Made by a program: the position numbers and the translations under genes. A stretch of DNA of 6,666 nucleotides from an uncultured beta proteobacterium (GTDB taxonomy: Bacteria; Pseudomonadota; Gammaproteobacteria; Burkholderiales; Rhodocyclaceae): contig CAIZKA010000571.1 of assembly GCA_903933395.1 (NCBI GenBank), positions 1 to 6,666 of the forward strand, given 5' to 3'. The notes under the pieces were generated by a model, which did no database searches, was not told where the DNA came from, and was given only the letters and a program-made list of their open reading frames with translations. Shown in pieces: positions 1-5,699 of the stretch; the stretch's first letter is position 1; each line of letters opens with the position of its first letter.

Positions 1-1056
1 GACATGGACGAGGAAAAGATCTCCGGACGGGTGGTCGACCTCGGAGCGCGGTTGGGAGGCGGCGCCGACAGCGACCGCGCCAGCGTCAGCCTGCGCACGC
101 TTTCCGCAAAAACCGAACGCGAAGGCGCGCTGGACTTGATGCGCACCGTGTTGTCGGCGCCGACTTTTCCGCAAACGGTTCTGGCGCGCGAGAAGGGCCG
201 CACCATCGCCAGCATCCGTGAAGCCGAAACGCGCCCCGACGCGATTGCCGGCAAGCGTTTCGCCGCGGCCATCTACCCCGGCCATCCTTATGGTGTCAGT
301 CCGACCGTGGAGAGCGTGAGCGCCATCACGCGCGAGGATCTCGTCGCCTTCCACAGCCGGCACTATGGCGCGAAAGGTGCCGTGGTCTCGATCATCGGTG
401 ATGTCTCCCGCGCCGAAGCCGAGGCGATCGCCCTGCGATTGACCGAAGCGCTGCCGCCCGGCGGCGCCGAGCTGGTGCCGCCGCCGGTCAGGATGCCGCA
501 GCGCGAGACGATCAAGCTGCCCCATCCGGCCGCGCAAAGCCATGTGCATGTCGGCCTGCCGGCGATCAGCCGCAGCGACCCCGACTATTTCCCTCTTCTG
601 GTGGGCAACTACAGCCTCGGCGGCGGCGGCTTCGTTTCGCGCCTGATGAAGGAAGTCCGCGAAAAACGCGGCTATGCCTACAGCGTCCATTCCTACTTCG
701 CCCCGCGCAAGCTCGAAGGTCCGTTCGAGATCGGCCTGCAGACCAAACGCGATCAGGTCGACGCTGCGCTCAAGGTGGTCGACCAGGTGCTGACCGAATA
801 CATCGCCAAGGGCCCGACGCCGCAGGAACTGGCGGCAGCGAAGAAGAACATGGTCGACGGCCTGGCGCTGCGCATGGACAGCAACGCCAAACTGCTCGGC
901 TATCTTTCCGCGATCGGCTTTTACGGCTTGCCGCTGACCTACCTCGACGATTTTCCGGGGAAGGTCAAAGCCGTTACTGCCGAACAGGTCAAGGCCGCCT
1001 TCGCCCGCCACGTGAAGGCGGAAAACCTGGTTACGGTGGTCGTTGCCGCCGATTGA
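1..1056 (+). CDS. M16B family (insulinase-like) peptidase subunit, 5' truncated
   Basis: The reading frame is open from the first base and 351 codons are visible before TGA at 1054-1056, so the true start lies upstream. Family members are usually about 430-460 residues, so roughly the first 90-100 are missing. The HxxEH zinc motif belongs in that missing part and cannot be judged. The visible part has the end of the N-terminal M16 domain (HPYGVSPTVESVSAITREDL, followed by the HSRHYGA segment). After a linker near residue 160 comes a C-terminal M16 domain, with a glycine-rich SLGGGGFVSRL stretch and VREKRGYAYSVHS (about residues 202-232). The Arg and Tyr residues in this last motif resemble the R/Y pair described for the non-catalytic subunit of two-gene bacterial M16B peptidases. 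In Betaproteobacteria two M16 genes often stand in tandem before rsmD, so this may be the second one. Location is probably periplasmic, but no signal peptide is visible. M16 assignment is firm; the subunit role is inference. Confidence 0.9.
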   Translation, partial: DMDEEKISGRVVDLGARLGGGADSDRASVSLRTLSAKTEREGALDLMRTVLSAPTFPQTVLAREKGRTIASIREAETRPDAIAGKRFAAAIYPGHPYGVSPTVESVSAITREDLVAFHSRHYGAKGAVVSIIGDVSRAEAEAIALRLTEALPPGGAELVPPPVRMPQRETIKLPHPAAQSHVHVGLPAISRSDPDYFPLLVGNYSLGGGGFVSRLMKEVREKRGYAYSVHSYFAPRKLEGPFEIGLQTKRDQVDAALKVVDQVLTEYIAKGPTPQELAAAKKNMVDGLALRMDSNAKLLGYLSAIGFYGLPLTYLDDFPGKVKAVTAEQVKAAFARHVKAENLVTVVVAAD

Positions 1057-1067
1057 GCCGCTGAGCC

Positions 1068-1601
1068 TTGAGCAGGATCCGCATCACCGGCGGTGAATGG
1101 CGCAGCCGCCTGGTCCAGGTGGCAGATGCGCCGGGGCTGCGGCCGACTCCGGACCGGGTGCGCGAAACACTCTTCAACTGGCTGGGACAGGAACTCGACG
1201 GGCTCGCCTGTCTCGACCTCTTCGCCGGCAGCGGCATCCTGGGCTTCGAAGCGGCTTCGCGCGGCGCGGATTACGTCGCCCTGGTCGAGCATTCGCGCCC
1301 GGTATTCGCGGCGTTGAAAAAACATGCTGAGGGCTTTGCCTGTCCCCGACTGGAACTGTTTTGCTGCGATGCGCTAAAATTCGCCCCCCCATCCGGTCGG
1401 CGCTTCGATGTGCTGTTTCTTGATCCACCTTATGGGCAAGGCTGGCTGGGCCGCGTAGAGTCCCGGCTGGAGCAGTTGGCCGCACCGCGGGCGAGGTTGT
1501 ACGCGGAGGCCGAGACGCCGCTGGAAAAGTTGGGTCGCTGGACGGTGACGAAGCGGGGACGGGCAGGCCAGGTTTTCTTTCATCTGCTGGAGCAGGCATG
1601 A
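1068..1601 (+). CDS. rsmD: 16S rRNA (guanine(966)-N(2))-methyltransferase RsmD, TTG start
   Basis: RsmD transfers a methyl group from S-adenosylmethionine to N2 of G966 in 16S rRNA during assembly of the small ribosomal subunit, in the cytoplasm. The 177-residue product starts with the family hallmark RIRITGGEWRSR and has RPTPDRVRETLFNWL at residues 25-39. The SAM-binding motif I, LDLFAGSGILGFEAASRGA, is at 49-67, an acidic residue follows at E74, and D101 falls in CDAL. The catalytic DPPY motif is at 119-122. Length is normal for the family. The start must be TTG at 1068: an in-frame TGA stands at 1062-1064, and any later start would remove the conserved RITGG segment. No strong ribosome binding site is visible (only CTGAG just upstream), so translation may depend on ribosomes arriving from the M16 gene, whose stop is 11 bases before. 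Its end overlaps coaD by four bases. Confidence 0.95.
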   Translation: MSRIRITGGEWRSRLVQVADAPGLRPTPDRVRETLFNWLGQELDGLACLDLFAGSGILGFEAASRGADYVALVEHSRPVFAALKKHAEGFACPRLELFCCDALKFAPPSGRRFDVLFLDPPYGQGWLGRVESRLEQLAAPRARLYAEAETPLEKLGRWTVTKRGRAGQVFFHLLEQA

Positions 1602-2089
1602 GCAAGAGCGTTGCGGTTTACCCGGGGACCTTCGATCCCCTGACCAGCGGTCACGAGGATCTCGTGAAACGCGCATCGAGCCTGTTCGAGCGCGTCATCA
1701 TCGGCGTGGCCGAGAGCCGCACCAAGCGCCCCATGTTTTCCCTGGCTGAGCGCGTGGAGATCGCCCGCGAGGTGCTGACGGGCTATCCCAACATCGAGAT
1801 CCATGGTTTCGACTGCCTGCTGATGGATTTCATGCGCCAGCATGGCGCCAGCGTGATCATGCGCGGCTTGCGCGCCGTGTCCGACTTCGAATACGAATTC
1901 CAGATGGCGGGAATGAACCGGAATCTCTATCCCGATGTCGAAACCGTATTCCTCACTCCGTCCGACCAGTACATGTTCGTCTCGGCGACGATGGTGCGTG
2001 AAATCGCTTCGCTCGGCGGCGATGTTTCGAAGTTTGTTCCGGCGCAAGTGCAACGGCGTTTGGCTACCCGGTTTCGCCAAGGCAACTGA
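1598..2089 (+). CDS. coaD: Phosphopantetheine adenylyltransferase
   Basis: CoaD transfers AMP from ATP to 4'-phosphopantetheine, giving dephospho-CoA and pyrophosphate, the penultimate step of coenzyme A synthesis in the cytoplasm. The 163-residue protein has normal length and aligns along its whole length, from memory, with E. coli CoaD. YPGTFDPLTSGHEDLV at residues 8-23 carries the nucleotidyltransferase signature, with T11 and H19 matching the catalytic T10 and H18. K43 in TKRPMF matches K42. R89 and R92 in MRGLRAVSDFEYE match R88 and R91. The C-terminal FVSATMVREIASLGGDVSKF (127-146) is the ATP-binding helix region, with Ala-Thr where E. coli has Ser-Ser. The ATG at 1598 overlaps the rsmD stop as ATGA, and GGAG at 1589-1592 lies 5 bases upstream, so translation is probably coupled to rsmD. 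The rsmD-coaD pair is a widespread arrangement. Confidence 0.97.
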   Translation: MSKSVAVYPGTFDPLTSGHEDLVKRASSLFERVIIGVAESRTKRPMFSLAERVEIAREVLTGYPNIEIHGFDCLLMDFMRQHGASVIMRGLRAVSDFEYEFQMAGMNRNLYPDVETVFLTPSDQYMFVSATMVREIASLGGDVSKFVPAQVQRRLATRFRQGN

Positions 2090-2095
2090 AGTCCA

Positions 2096-2100
2096 AAGGA
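2096..2100 (+). promoter_or_regulatory. Ribosome binding site fixing the ferredoxin start
   Basis: AAGGA stands 5 bases before the ATG at 2106. It is one of the clearest Shine-Dalgarno matches in the window. It selects this ATG over longer upstream extensions of the same frame, which would run back through the end of coaD from 1935. Confidence 0.75.
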
Positions 2101-2105
2101 AAATT

Positions 2106-2354
2106 ATGTCCCTGATGATCACCGATGAATGCATCAACTGCGACGTTTGCGAGCCGGAGTGCCCGAACAATGCGATTTCGCAGGGCGACGAGATCTACAT
2201 CATCGATCCCGCCAAATGCACCGAATGCGTCGGCCACTTCGATACGCCGCAGTGCCGCGAAGTCTGCCCGGTGGATTGCATTCCGGACGACCCGAACCAT
2301 GCGGAATCGAAGGATCAGCTGATGGCGAAGTTCCTGGCATTGACGGCAAAGTAA
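2106..2354 (+). CDS. YfhL-type 2[4Fe-4S] ferredoxin (Allochromatium type)
   Basis: This is a small cytoplasmic electron carrier of 82 residues. It has nine cysteines in the pattern of the YfhL / Allochromatium vinosum ferredoxin family. The first motif is C9-x2-C12-x2-C15-x3-C19-P. The second is C38-x2-C41-x8-C50-x3-C54-x3-C58, with the extended loop between the second and third cysteines that separates this group from clostridial ferredoxins. A C-terminal helix (about 67-82) follows, as in that family. Eight cysteines would ligate two [4Fe-4S] clusters and one would be left over. Such proteins are known for very low and unequal cluster potentials. The physiological partner is unknown and the neighbours (coaD, mutM) do not point to one. 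The gene follows coaD after 16 bases with its own good ribosome binding site, so it is probably the last gene of the rsmD-coaD transcript. It is often annotated simply as fdx. Confidence 0.95.
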   Translation: MSLMITDECINCDVCEPECPNNAISQGDEIYIIDPAKCTECVGHFDTPQCREVCPVDCIPDDPNHAESKDQLMAKFLALTAK

Positions 2355-2358
2355 CCGC

Positions 2359-3183
2359 CTAGCGCTGGCACGCGCCGCAGAAGAATGTCGCGCGCTGGCC
2401 CTGGCGCAGTTCCCTGACCGGGCGGCCACACACATGGCAGGGTTCGCCGCTGCGCCCATAAACAAAGTATTGCTGCTGGAAATAGCCCGAACTGCCGTCC
2501 GAATGGATGAAGTCGCGCAGGCTGCTGCCGCCCGCGTCGATCGCCGCCGCCAGCGTGGCCTTGATCACCGGAACCAGGCGTTCCAGGCGTTTTAGCGAAA
2601 TCTTTCCGGCGGGGGTGCGCGGGTCGATGCCGGCGCGGAACAGGCTCTCGGAGGCGTAGATGTTGCCTATGCCGACGACGCGATGGCTGTCCATCAGGGT
2701 CGGTTTGATTGCCGCTCCGAGCCCGGCCAATTCCTGCTTGAGCCATGCGGCGCTGAAGTCATCCGTCAGCGGTTCGACTCCGAGCGTGGCCAGCAGCGGA
2801 TGCTGCAGCGGGTCGCCGTTGAGCCAGAGAACCGCGCCGAAGCGGCGCGGGTCGCGCAGGCGCAAGGCCACTTTATTGCGCTTTATGACAAATACAAGGT
2901 CGAAATGATCGTGTTTTTCAGCCGGCAGGGCGGCCGGCACCAGCCGCAAGCTGCCGGACATGCCGAGGTGGATCAGCAGGTGCCCGTGACCGAAGTCCAG
3001 CAGCAGGTATTTGCCGCGGCGGCTGACTGCCGCCAGGCGTTGCCCGCCGAGTGTCTGCTCCAGGTTCTTCGGCAGGGGATAGCGCAGCGCCGGCGTCCGG
3101 GCAAGCGCGGCGAAGACCCTGTTGCCGGTCAGGGTTGGCGCAATTCCGCGGCGCGTGACTTCGACCTCGGGCAGTTCAGGCAT
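2359..3183 (-). CDS. mutM: Formamidopyrimidine-DNA glycosylase (8-oxoguanine glycosylase / AP lyase)
   Basis: MutM (Fpg) removes 8-oxoguanine and formamidopyrimidines from DNA and cuts the abasic strand by beta,delta-elimination, starting base excision repair. The 274-residue product begins MPELPEVEV, so P2 (the Schiff-base nucleophile after Met removal), E3 and E6 are all present. K58 lies in RRGKYL. M75 (HLGMSGSLR) together with R113 and F115 (DPRRFGA) forms the wedge that fills the gap left by the flipped base. The helix-two-turn-helix region includes K160 and LMDSHRVVGIGNIYASES (163-180). The C-terminal zinc finger is C249-x2-C252-x16-C269-x2-C272, with R264 in QRATFFC. Nothing essential is missing. 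The start ATG at 3183 is fixed because Pro must be residue 2. It is divergent from the TPR gene and convergent with the ferredoxin gene. No strong ribosome binding site is seen. Confidence 0.98.
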   Translation of the reverse strand: MPELPEVEVTRRGIAPTLTGNRVFAALARTPALRYPLPKNLEQTLGGQRLAAVSRRGKYLLLDFGHGHLLIHLGMSGSLRLVPAALPAEKHDHFDLVFVIKRNKVALRLRDPRRFGAVLWLNGDPLQHPLLATLGVEPLTDDFSAAWLKQELAGLGAAIKPTLMDSHRVVGIGNIYASESLFRAGIDPRTPAGKISLKRLERLVPVIKATLAAAIDAGGSSLRDFIHSDGSSGYFQQQYFVYGRSGEPCHVCGRPVRELRQGQRATFFCGACQR

Positions 3184-3261
3184 GCGCGGACCCGCACGAA
3201 ACAGCTGATGAAACTGCTAACATCGCCGAATTGTATTTGGTTTCGCTCAGGTGCCGCGCCA
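3184..3261. other. Divergent spacer between mutM and the TPR gene
   Basis: This 78-base gap must hold the start signals of mutM leftwards and of the TPR-lolB-ispE run rightwards. I see no strong promoter on either strand. The best rightward candidate is ATGAAA (3208-3213) and TTGTAT (3231-3236) with a 17-base gap, matching the sigma-70 hexamers at only 4 and 3 positions. No clear operator-like inverted repeat is visible. A longer TPR start at ATG 3208 would fall inside it. Confidence 0.4.
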
Positions 3262-4995
3262 ATGAACCTTCGTTCCTCAGTCCTTGCGCTCTTGCTCACT
3301 CTGGCGGGCGCATGCGCTTGGGCGCAGGCGCCTGCTCCGGTTGGCGAACCTGCCGACGAACCGGTTGTCGAATCTGCCGCCGTGCCGCCCGTGAAGGAAG
3401 ACGCTAGGCTGCCCAAACTGGACCTGACCGGACAGATTCTCTACCAGTTCCTGCTTGGCGAATTTGCCGGTCAGCGCGGCCAGTTCGAGCTTTCCGCCCG
3501 CGCGTTTCTCGATCTGGCAATCACCACGCGCGATATGCGCATTGCGCGCCGGGCAACAGAGGTTGCCTTTCATGCACGACAGTACGATGTCGCGCTGGAG
3601 GCAGTCCGGCTCTGGCTGAGCCTGGAGCCTGAATCCCAGCCGGCAAAGCAGATGCAATCGACGCTGCTCCTCGCCAGCGGCCGCATCGATGAATTGGCGG
3701 TCAACCTGGCCCGCGACCTGGCGCTGGAAGCTCCAAAAGTCGGCGAAGCGCTGATGCGAATCGCGCGTGCCTTCGCCCGCTATCCGGACAAACAGGCGGT
3801 ACATCGCCTGTTCAACCAACTGACCCAGCCTTACCTCGGACTTGCCGAGGCCCGCTTTGTGCGGGCCCAGACGGAACTTGCCATAGGAGGTGCCGCCCGC
3901 GCCAAGAGCGAGATAGACCAGGCGCTTGTCTTGCGGCCGGACTGGGATGCGGCGGCCTTGTTCAAGGCGGAGCTGCTGCCCAAGGGGCCGGCGCAACTCG
4001 ATTTTCTGAAGGCATGGCTGGGCGCCAATCCGGCGGCCCATGAAGTGCGCCTGGCTTATGCCCGGGGACTGGTGAGTGAAAAGCGCTATGAGGAAGCGCG
4101 CGTCGAGTTTCGGCGCCTGCTGGCGGCCAACCCGGAAAGCCCCGACATGCTCTACGCCGTCGGGATACTCTCGCTGCAAGTCAACGATGCCACGGAAGCC
4201 GAGCAGCAACTCAAGCACTTTGTCGCACTCGGCCGCGGCGACGTGAATCCTGCGCGTTTCTACCTCGGCCAGATTGCCGAGCAGGCCGGGCGCCTGGATG
4301 AGGCCCTGGGCTGGTATGACCAGGTTGCCGCCGGCGAACACGCGGCGCAGGCGATGGTGCGTGCCGCCATGGTCCTGGTCCGGCAGAACAAGTTTGACGA
4401 GGCACGCCAGCGGTTTGCGATGGCGCGCTCCGGCGCTCCGGACGACATGCGTCTGGTGGTGGCCGAGGCCCAGATGCTGCGCGATTCCGGGCGGCATGCC
4501 GAGGCCTATGCTTTCCTCGCCAAGATGCTGGAAGCGTGGCCGGATGACCCGGAACTGCTTTACGAGACATCTCTGGCGGCGGAGAAACTGGACTATCTGG
4601 ATGTCATGGAACGCCATCTGCGGCGCCTGATCGCCCTCAAGCCGGATTCGGCGCAGGGTTACAACGCGCTGGGTTACTCCCTTGCCGATCGCAATCTGCG
4701 CCTTGACGAGGCGGCAGACCTGCTCAACAAGGCTGTGTCGCTGGCACCCGACGATCCCTTCATTCTTGACAGCAAGGGCTGGCTGCTGTTTCGCCAGGGT
4801 AAATCCGCAGAGGCCCTGGCGGCGCTGCAGACGGCCTATTCGCGGAAACCCGATGCCGAAATCGCCGCCCACATCGGCGAAGTCCTGTGGGCTCTCGGTC
4901 GGCGCGACGAGGCCCTGGCGGTTTGGCGCGAGGCAGCCAAGGCGCATCCGAGCAATGAAGTGCTGACGGCGACGATCAAGCGATTTGTCCCTTGA
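3262..4995 (+). CDS. Exported TPR-repeat protein, LbcA-like by position
   Basis: The product has 577 residues. The ATG at 3262 gives a clean signal peptide: MNLRSS, hydrophobic VLALLLTLAGACA, then AWA before Q22, a good signal peptidase I site. Cys18 (LAGAC) could instead be a lipoprotein site of loose fit. An upstream in-frame ATG at 3208 would add 18 residues that spoil the signal peptide and is less likely. CAGG at 3248-3251 is a weak ribosome binding site. After a Pro/Glu-rich linker (about 23-53) the protein is nearly all helical TPR-like repeats; clearer units lie at about 58-91, 194-226, 260-292, 293-326, 331-360, 364-393, 463-497 (YNALGYSLADRN...DEAADLLNKAVSLAPDDP), 498-531 and 532-565. 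No enzymatic motif is visible. In Pseudomonas aeruginosa the TPR lipoprotein LbcA, adaptor of the CtpA protease, occupies the same place before lolB-ispE-prs. Orthology is plausible but not shown. Confidence 0.85.
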   Translation: MNLRSSVLALLLTLAGACAWAQAPAPVGEPADEPVVESAAVPPVKEDARLPKLDLTGQILYQFLLGEFAGQRGQFELSARAFLDLAITTRDMRIARRATEVAFHARQYDVALEAVRLWLSLEPESQPAKQMQSTLLLASGRIDELAVNLARDLALEAPKVGEALMRIARAFARYPDKQAVHRLFNQLTQPYLGLAEARFVRAQTELAIGGAARAKSEIDQALVLRPDWDAAALFKAELLPKGPAQLDFLKAWLGANPAAHEVRLAYARGLVSEKRYEEARVEFRRLLAANPESPDMLYAVGILSLQVNDATEAEQQLKHFVALGRGDVNPARFYLGQIAEQAGRLDEALGWYDQVAAGEHAAQAMVRAAMVLVRQNKFDEARQRFAMARSGAPDDMRLVVAEAQMLRDSGRHAEAYAFLAKMLEAWPDDPELLYETSLAAEKLDYLDVMERHLRRLIALKPDSAQGYNALGYSLADRNLRLDEAADLLNKAVSLAPDDPFILDSKGWLLFRQGKSAEALAALQTAYSRKPDAEIAAHIGEVLWALGRRDEALAVWREAAKAHPSNEVLTATIKRFVP

Positions 4996-5519
4996 GAGTC
5001 TGGCTGGTTTGCCTCGCAGTCTTGTTGATCGCGGCCTGCGCCGGACTCCCGCAACAATCCTCGGACACGCTTGTACTCGGCCCGCCCTTGCAGCGCTTTA
5101 CCGCCGCGGGACGCATTTCGCTGCGCCAGGGCGATCGCCGCGACCATTTGCGCTTCAGCTGGGAACACGCTCCGGGCAGTGATGTCGTGCTGCTCATGTC
5201 GCCGCTCGGACAGGGCCTGGCCGAGATGACGCGCGATGCCGCCGGCGTCCGGCTGGTGCAGCCGAATCAGGCGGTAATAAGCGCCGATACCCTGCCGCAA
5301 CTCGCGCAGCGGGCATTCGGCACGCCGGTGCCGCTGGACGCAGTGGCCGAATGGATGCGCGGCGCACAGCCCGCCCTGAGGGGCGACGTCGACGGCTGGC
5401 GCGTGGTGATCAGCGATACCTCGGCGTTCCGTCAGCGCCGACTGCCGCGAGTCATGGAAGCCAGCCGCGATGATGTCGAATTCAAGCTCATCGTCGATGA
5501 CTGGGATGCGCCGGAGTGA
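4992..5519 (+). CDS. lolB: Outer membrane lipoprotein insertion factor LolB, TTG start
   Basis: LolB is an outer membrane lipoprotein that takes lipoproteins from the periplasmic carrier LolA and places them in the inner leaflet of the outer membrane. The 175-residue product has a short hydrophobic signal peptide ending in the lipobox I13-A-A-C16. Ala, not Asp, is at +2, which fits outer membrane sorting. The mature part follows the LolB pattern: FTAAGRISL (36-44), FSWEH, VVLLMSPLGQGLAEM (65-79, where E. coli has the protruding hydrophobic loop), LPQLAQRAFGTPVPLDAVAEW (101-121), GWRVVI (135-140) and FKLIVDDW (164-171). It is a little shorter than E. coli LolB. The start must be TTG at 4992, since an in-frame TGA lies at 4956-4958 and no ATG or GTG falls between. 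The start overlaps the TPR stop as TTGA, and no good ribosome binding site is seen, so translation is probably coupled to the TPR gene. Confidence 0.93.
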   Translation: MRVWLVCLAVLLIAACAGLPQQSSDTLVLGPPLQRFTAAGRISLRQGDRRDHLRFSWEHAPGSDVVLLMSPLGQGLAEMTRDAAGVRLVQPNQAVISADTLPQLAQRAFGTPVPLDAVAEWMRGAQPALRGDVDGWRVVISDTSAFRQRRLPRVMEASRDDVEFKLIVDDWDAPE

Positions 5520-5520
5520 A

Positions 5521-5678
5521 CGCCTCCCGCCGGGCCGCCCCAAGGGAGGCGCAGCCAGCCTATGGAGCCGCGCAGCGGCGAACCGACGTCACCCCCGCCC
5601 GCGGGGCGGGGGGCGAAGGCGGGGTTGCGCGAAGCACTGCTTCGTGCCGCCGCAGCCGGCCGGCAATGCAGTGCCGGC
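5521..5678. repeat. Mosaic of five palindromes in the lolB-ispE spacer
   Basis: Five inverted repeats lie one after another in about 160 bases. Arms are 5521-5528 / 5544-5551 (8 bp, CGCCTCCC with GGGAGGCG, loop 15); 5567-5571 / 5575-5579 (5 bp, GCCGC with GCGGC); 5592-5600 / 5604-5612 (9 bp, CCCCCGCCC with GGGCGGGGG, loop GCG); 5627-5635 / 5639-5647 (9 bp with one G-T pair, core CGAAGC with GCTTCG); and 5659-5665 / 5672-5678 (7 bp, GCCGGCA with TGCCGGC). No T-run follows any stem, so none is a classical intrinsic terminator. The density of palindromes and their place between two conserved genes suggest a dispersed REP-like intergenic element, possibly a mosaic of several units. Whether copies exist elsewhere in the genome cannot be seen here. 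In RNA the stems could stabilise the upstream transcript or dampen ispE expression. Confidence 0.65.
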
Positions 5679-5699
5679 AGTGGAACGGGGGGTGGGCCG

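Noticed and set aside
1375..1380. TAAAAT inside rsmD as a -10 element for coaD
   Set aside because: No reasonable -35 hexamer is found 16-18 bases upstream, and coaD is coupled to rsmD by a four-base overlap with a good ribosome binding site.
1384..1390. Run of seven C in rsmD as a phase-variable tract
   Set aside because: It reads as Ala-Pro-Pro in a loop, is short, and the gene is an intact housekeeping methyltransferase.
2683..3261. Upstream extension of the TPR frame, giving a 770-residue protein
   Set aside because: The extension is antisense to mutM, and it would bury the clear signal peptide that starts at 3262.
3277..4947. 556-codon open frame on the minus strand opposite the TPR gene
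   Set aside because: It lies fully antisense to a well-supported gene, its translation shows no domain, and long antisense frames are common in GC-rich genes with strong third-position bias.
5592..5612. GC-rich hairpin as an intrinsic terminator after lolB
   Set aside because: The stem is strong but is followed by GCGAAGGCGG rather than a T-run, so it does not fit a rho-independent terminator.
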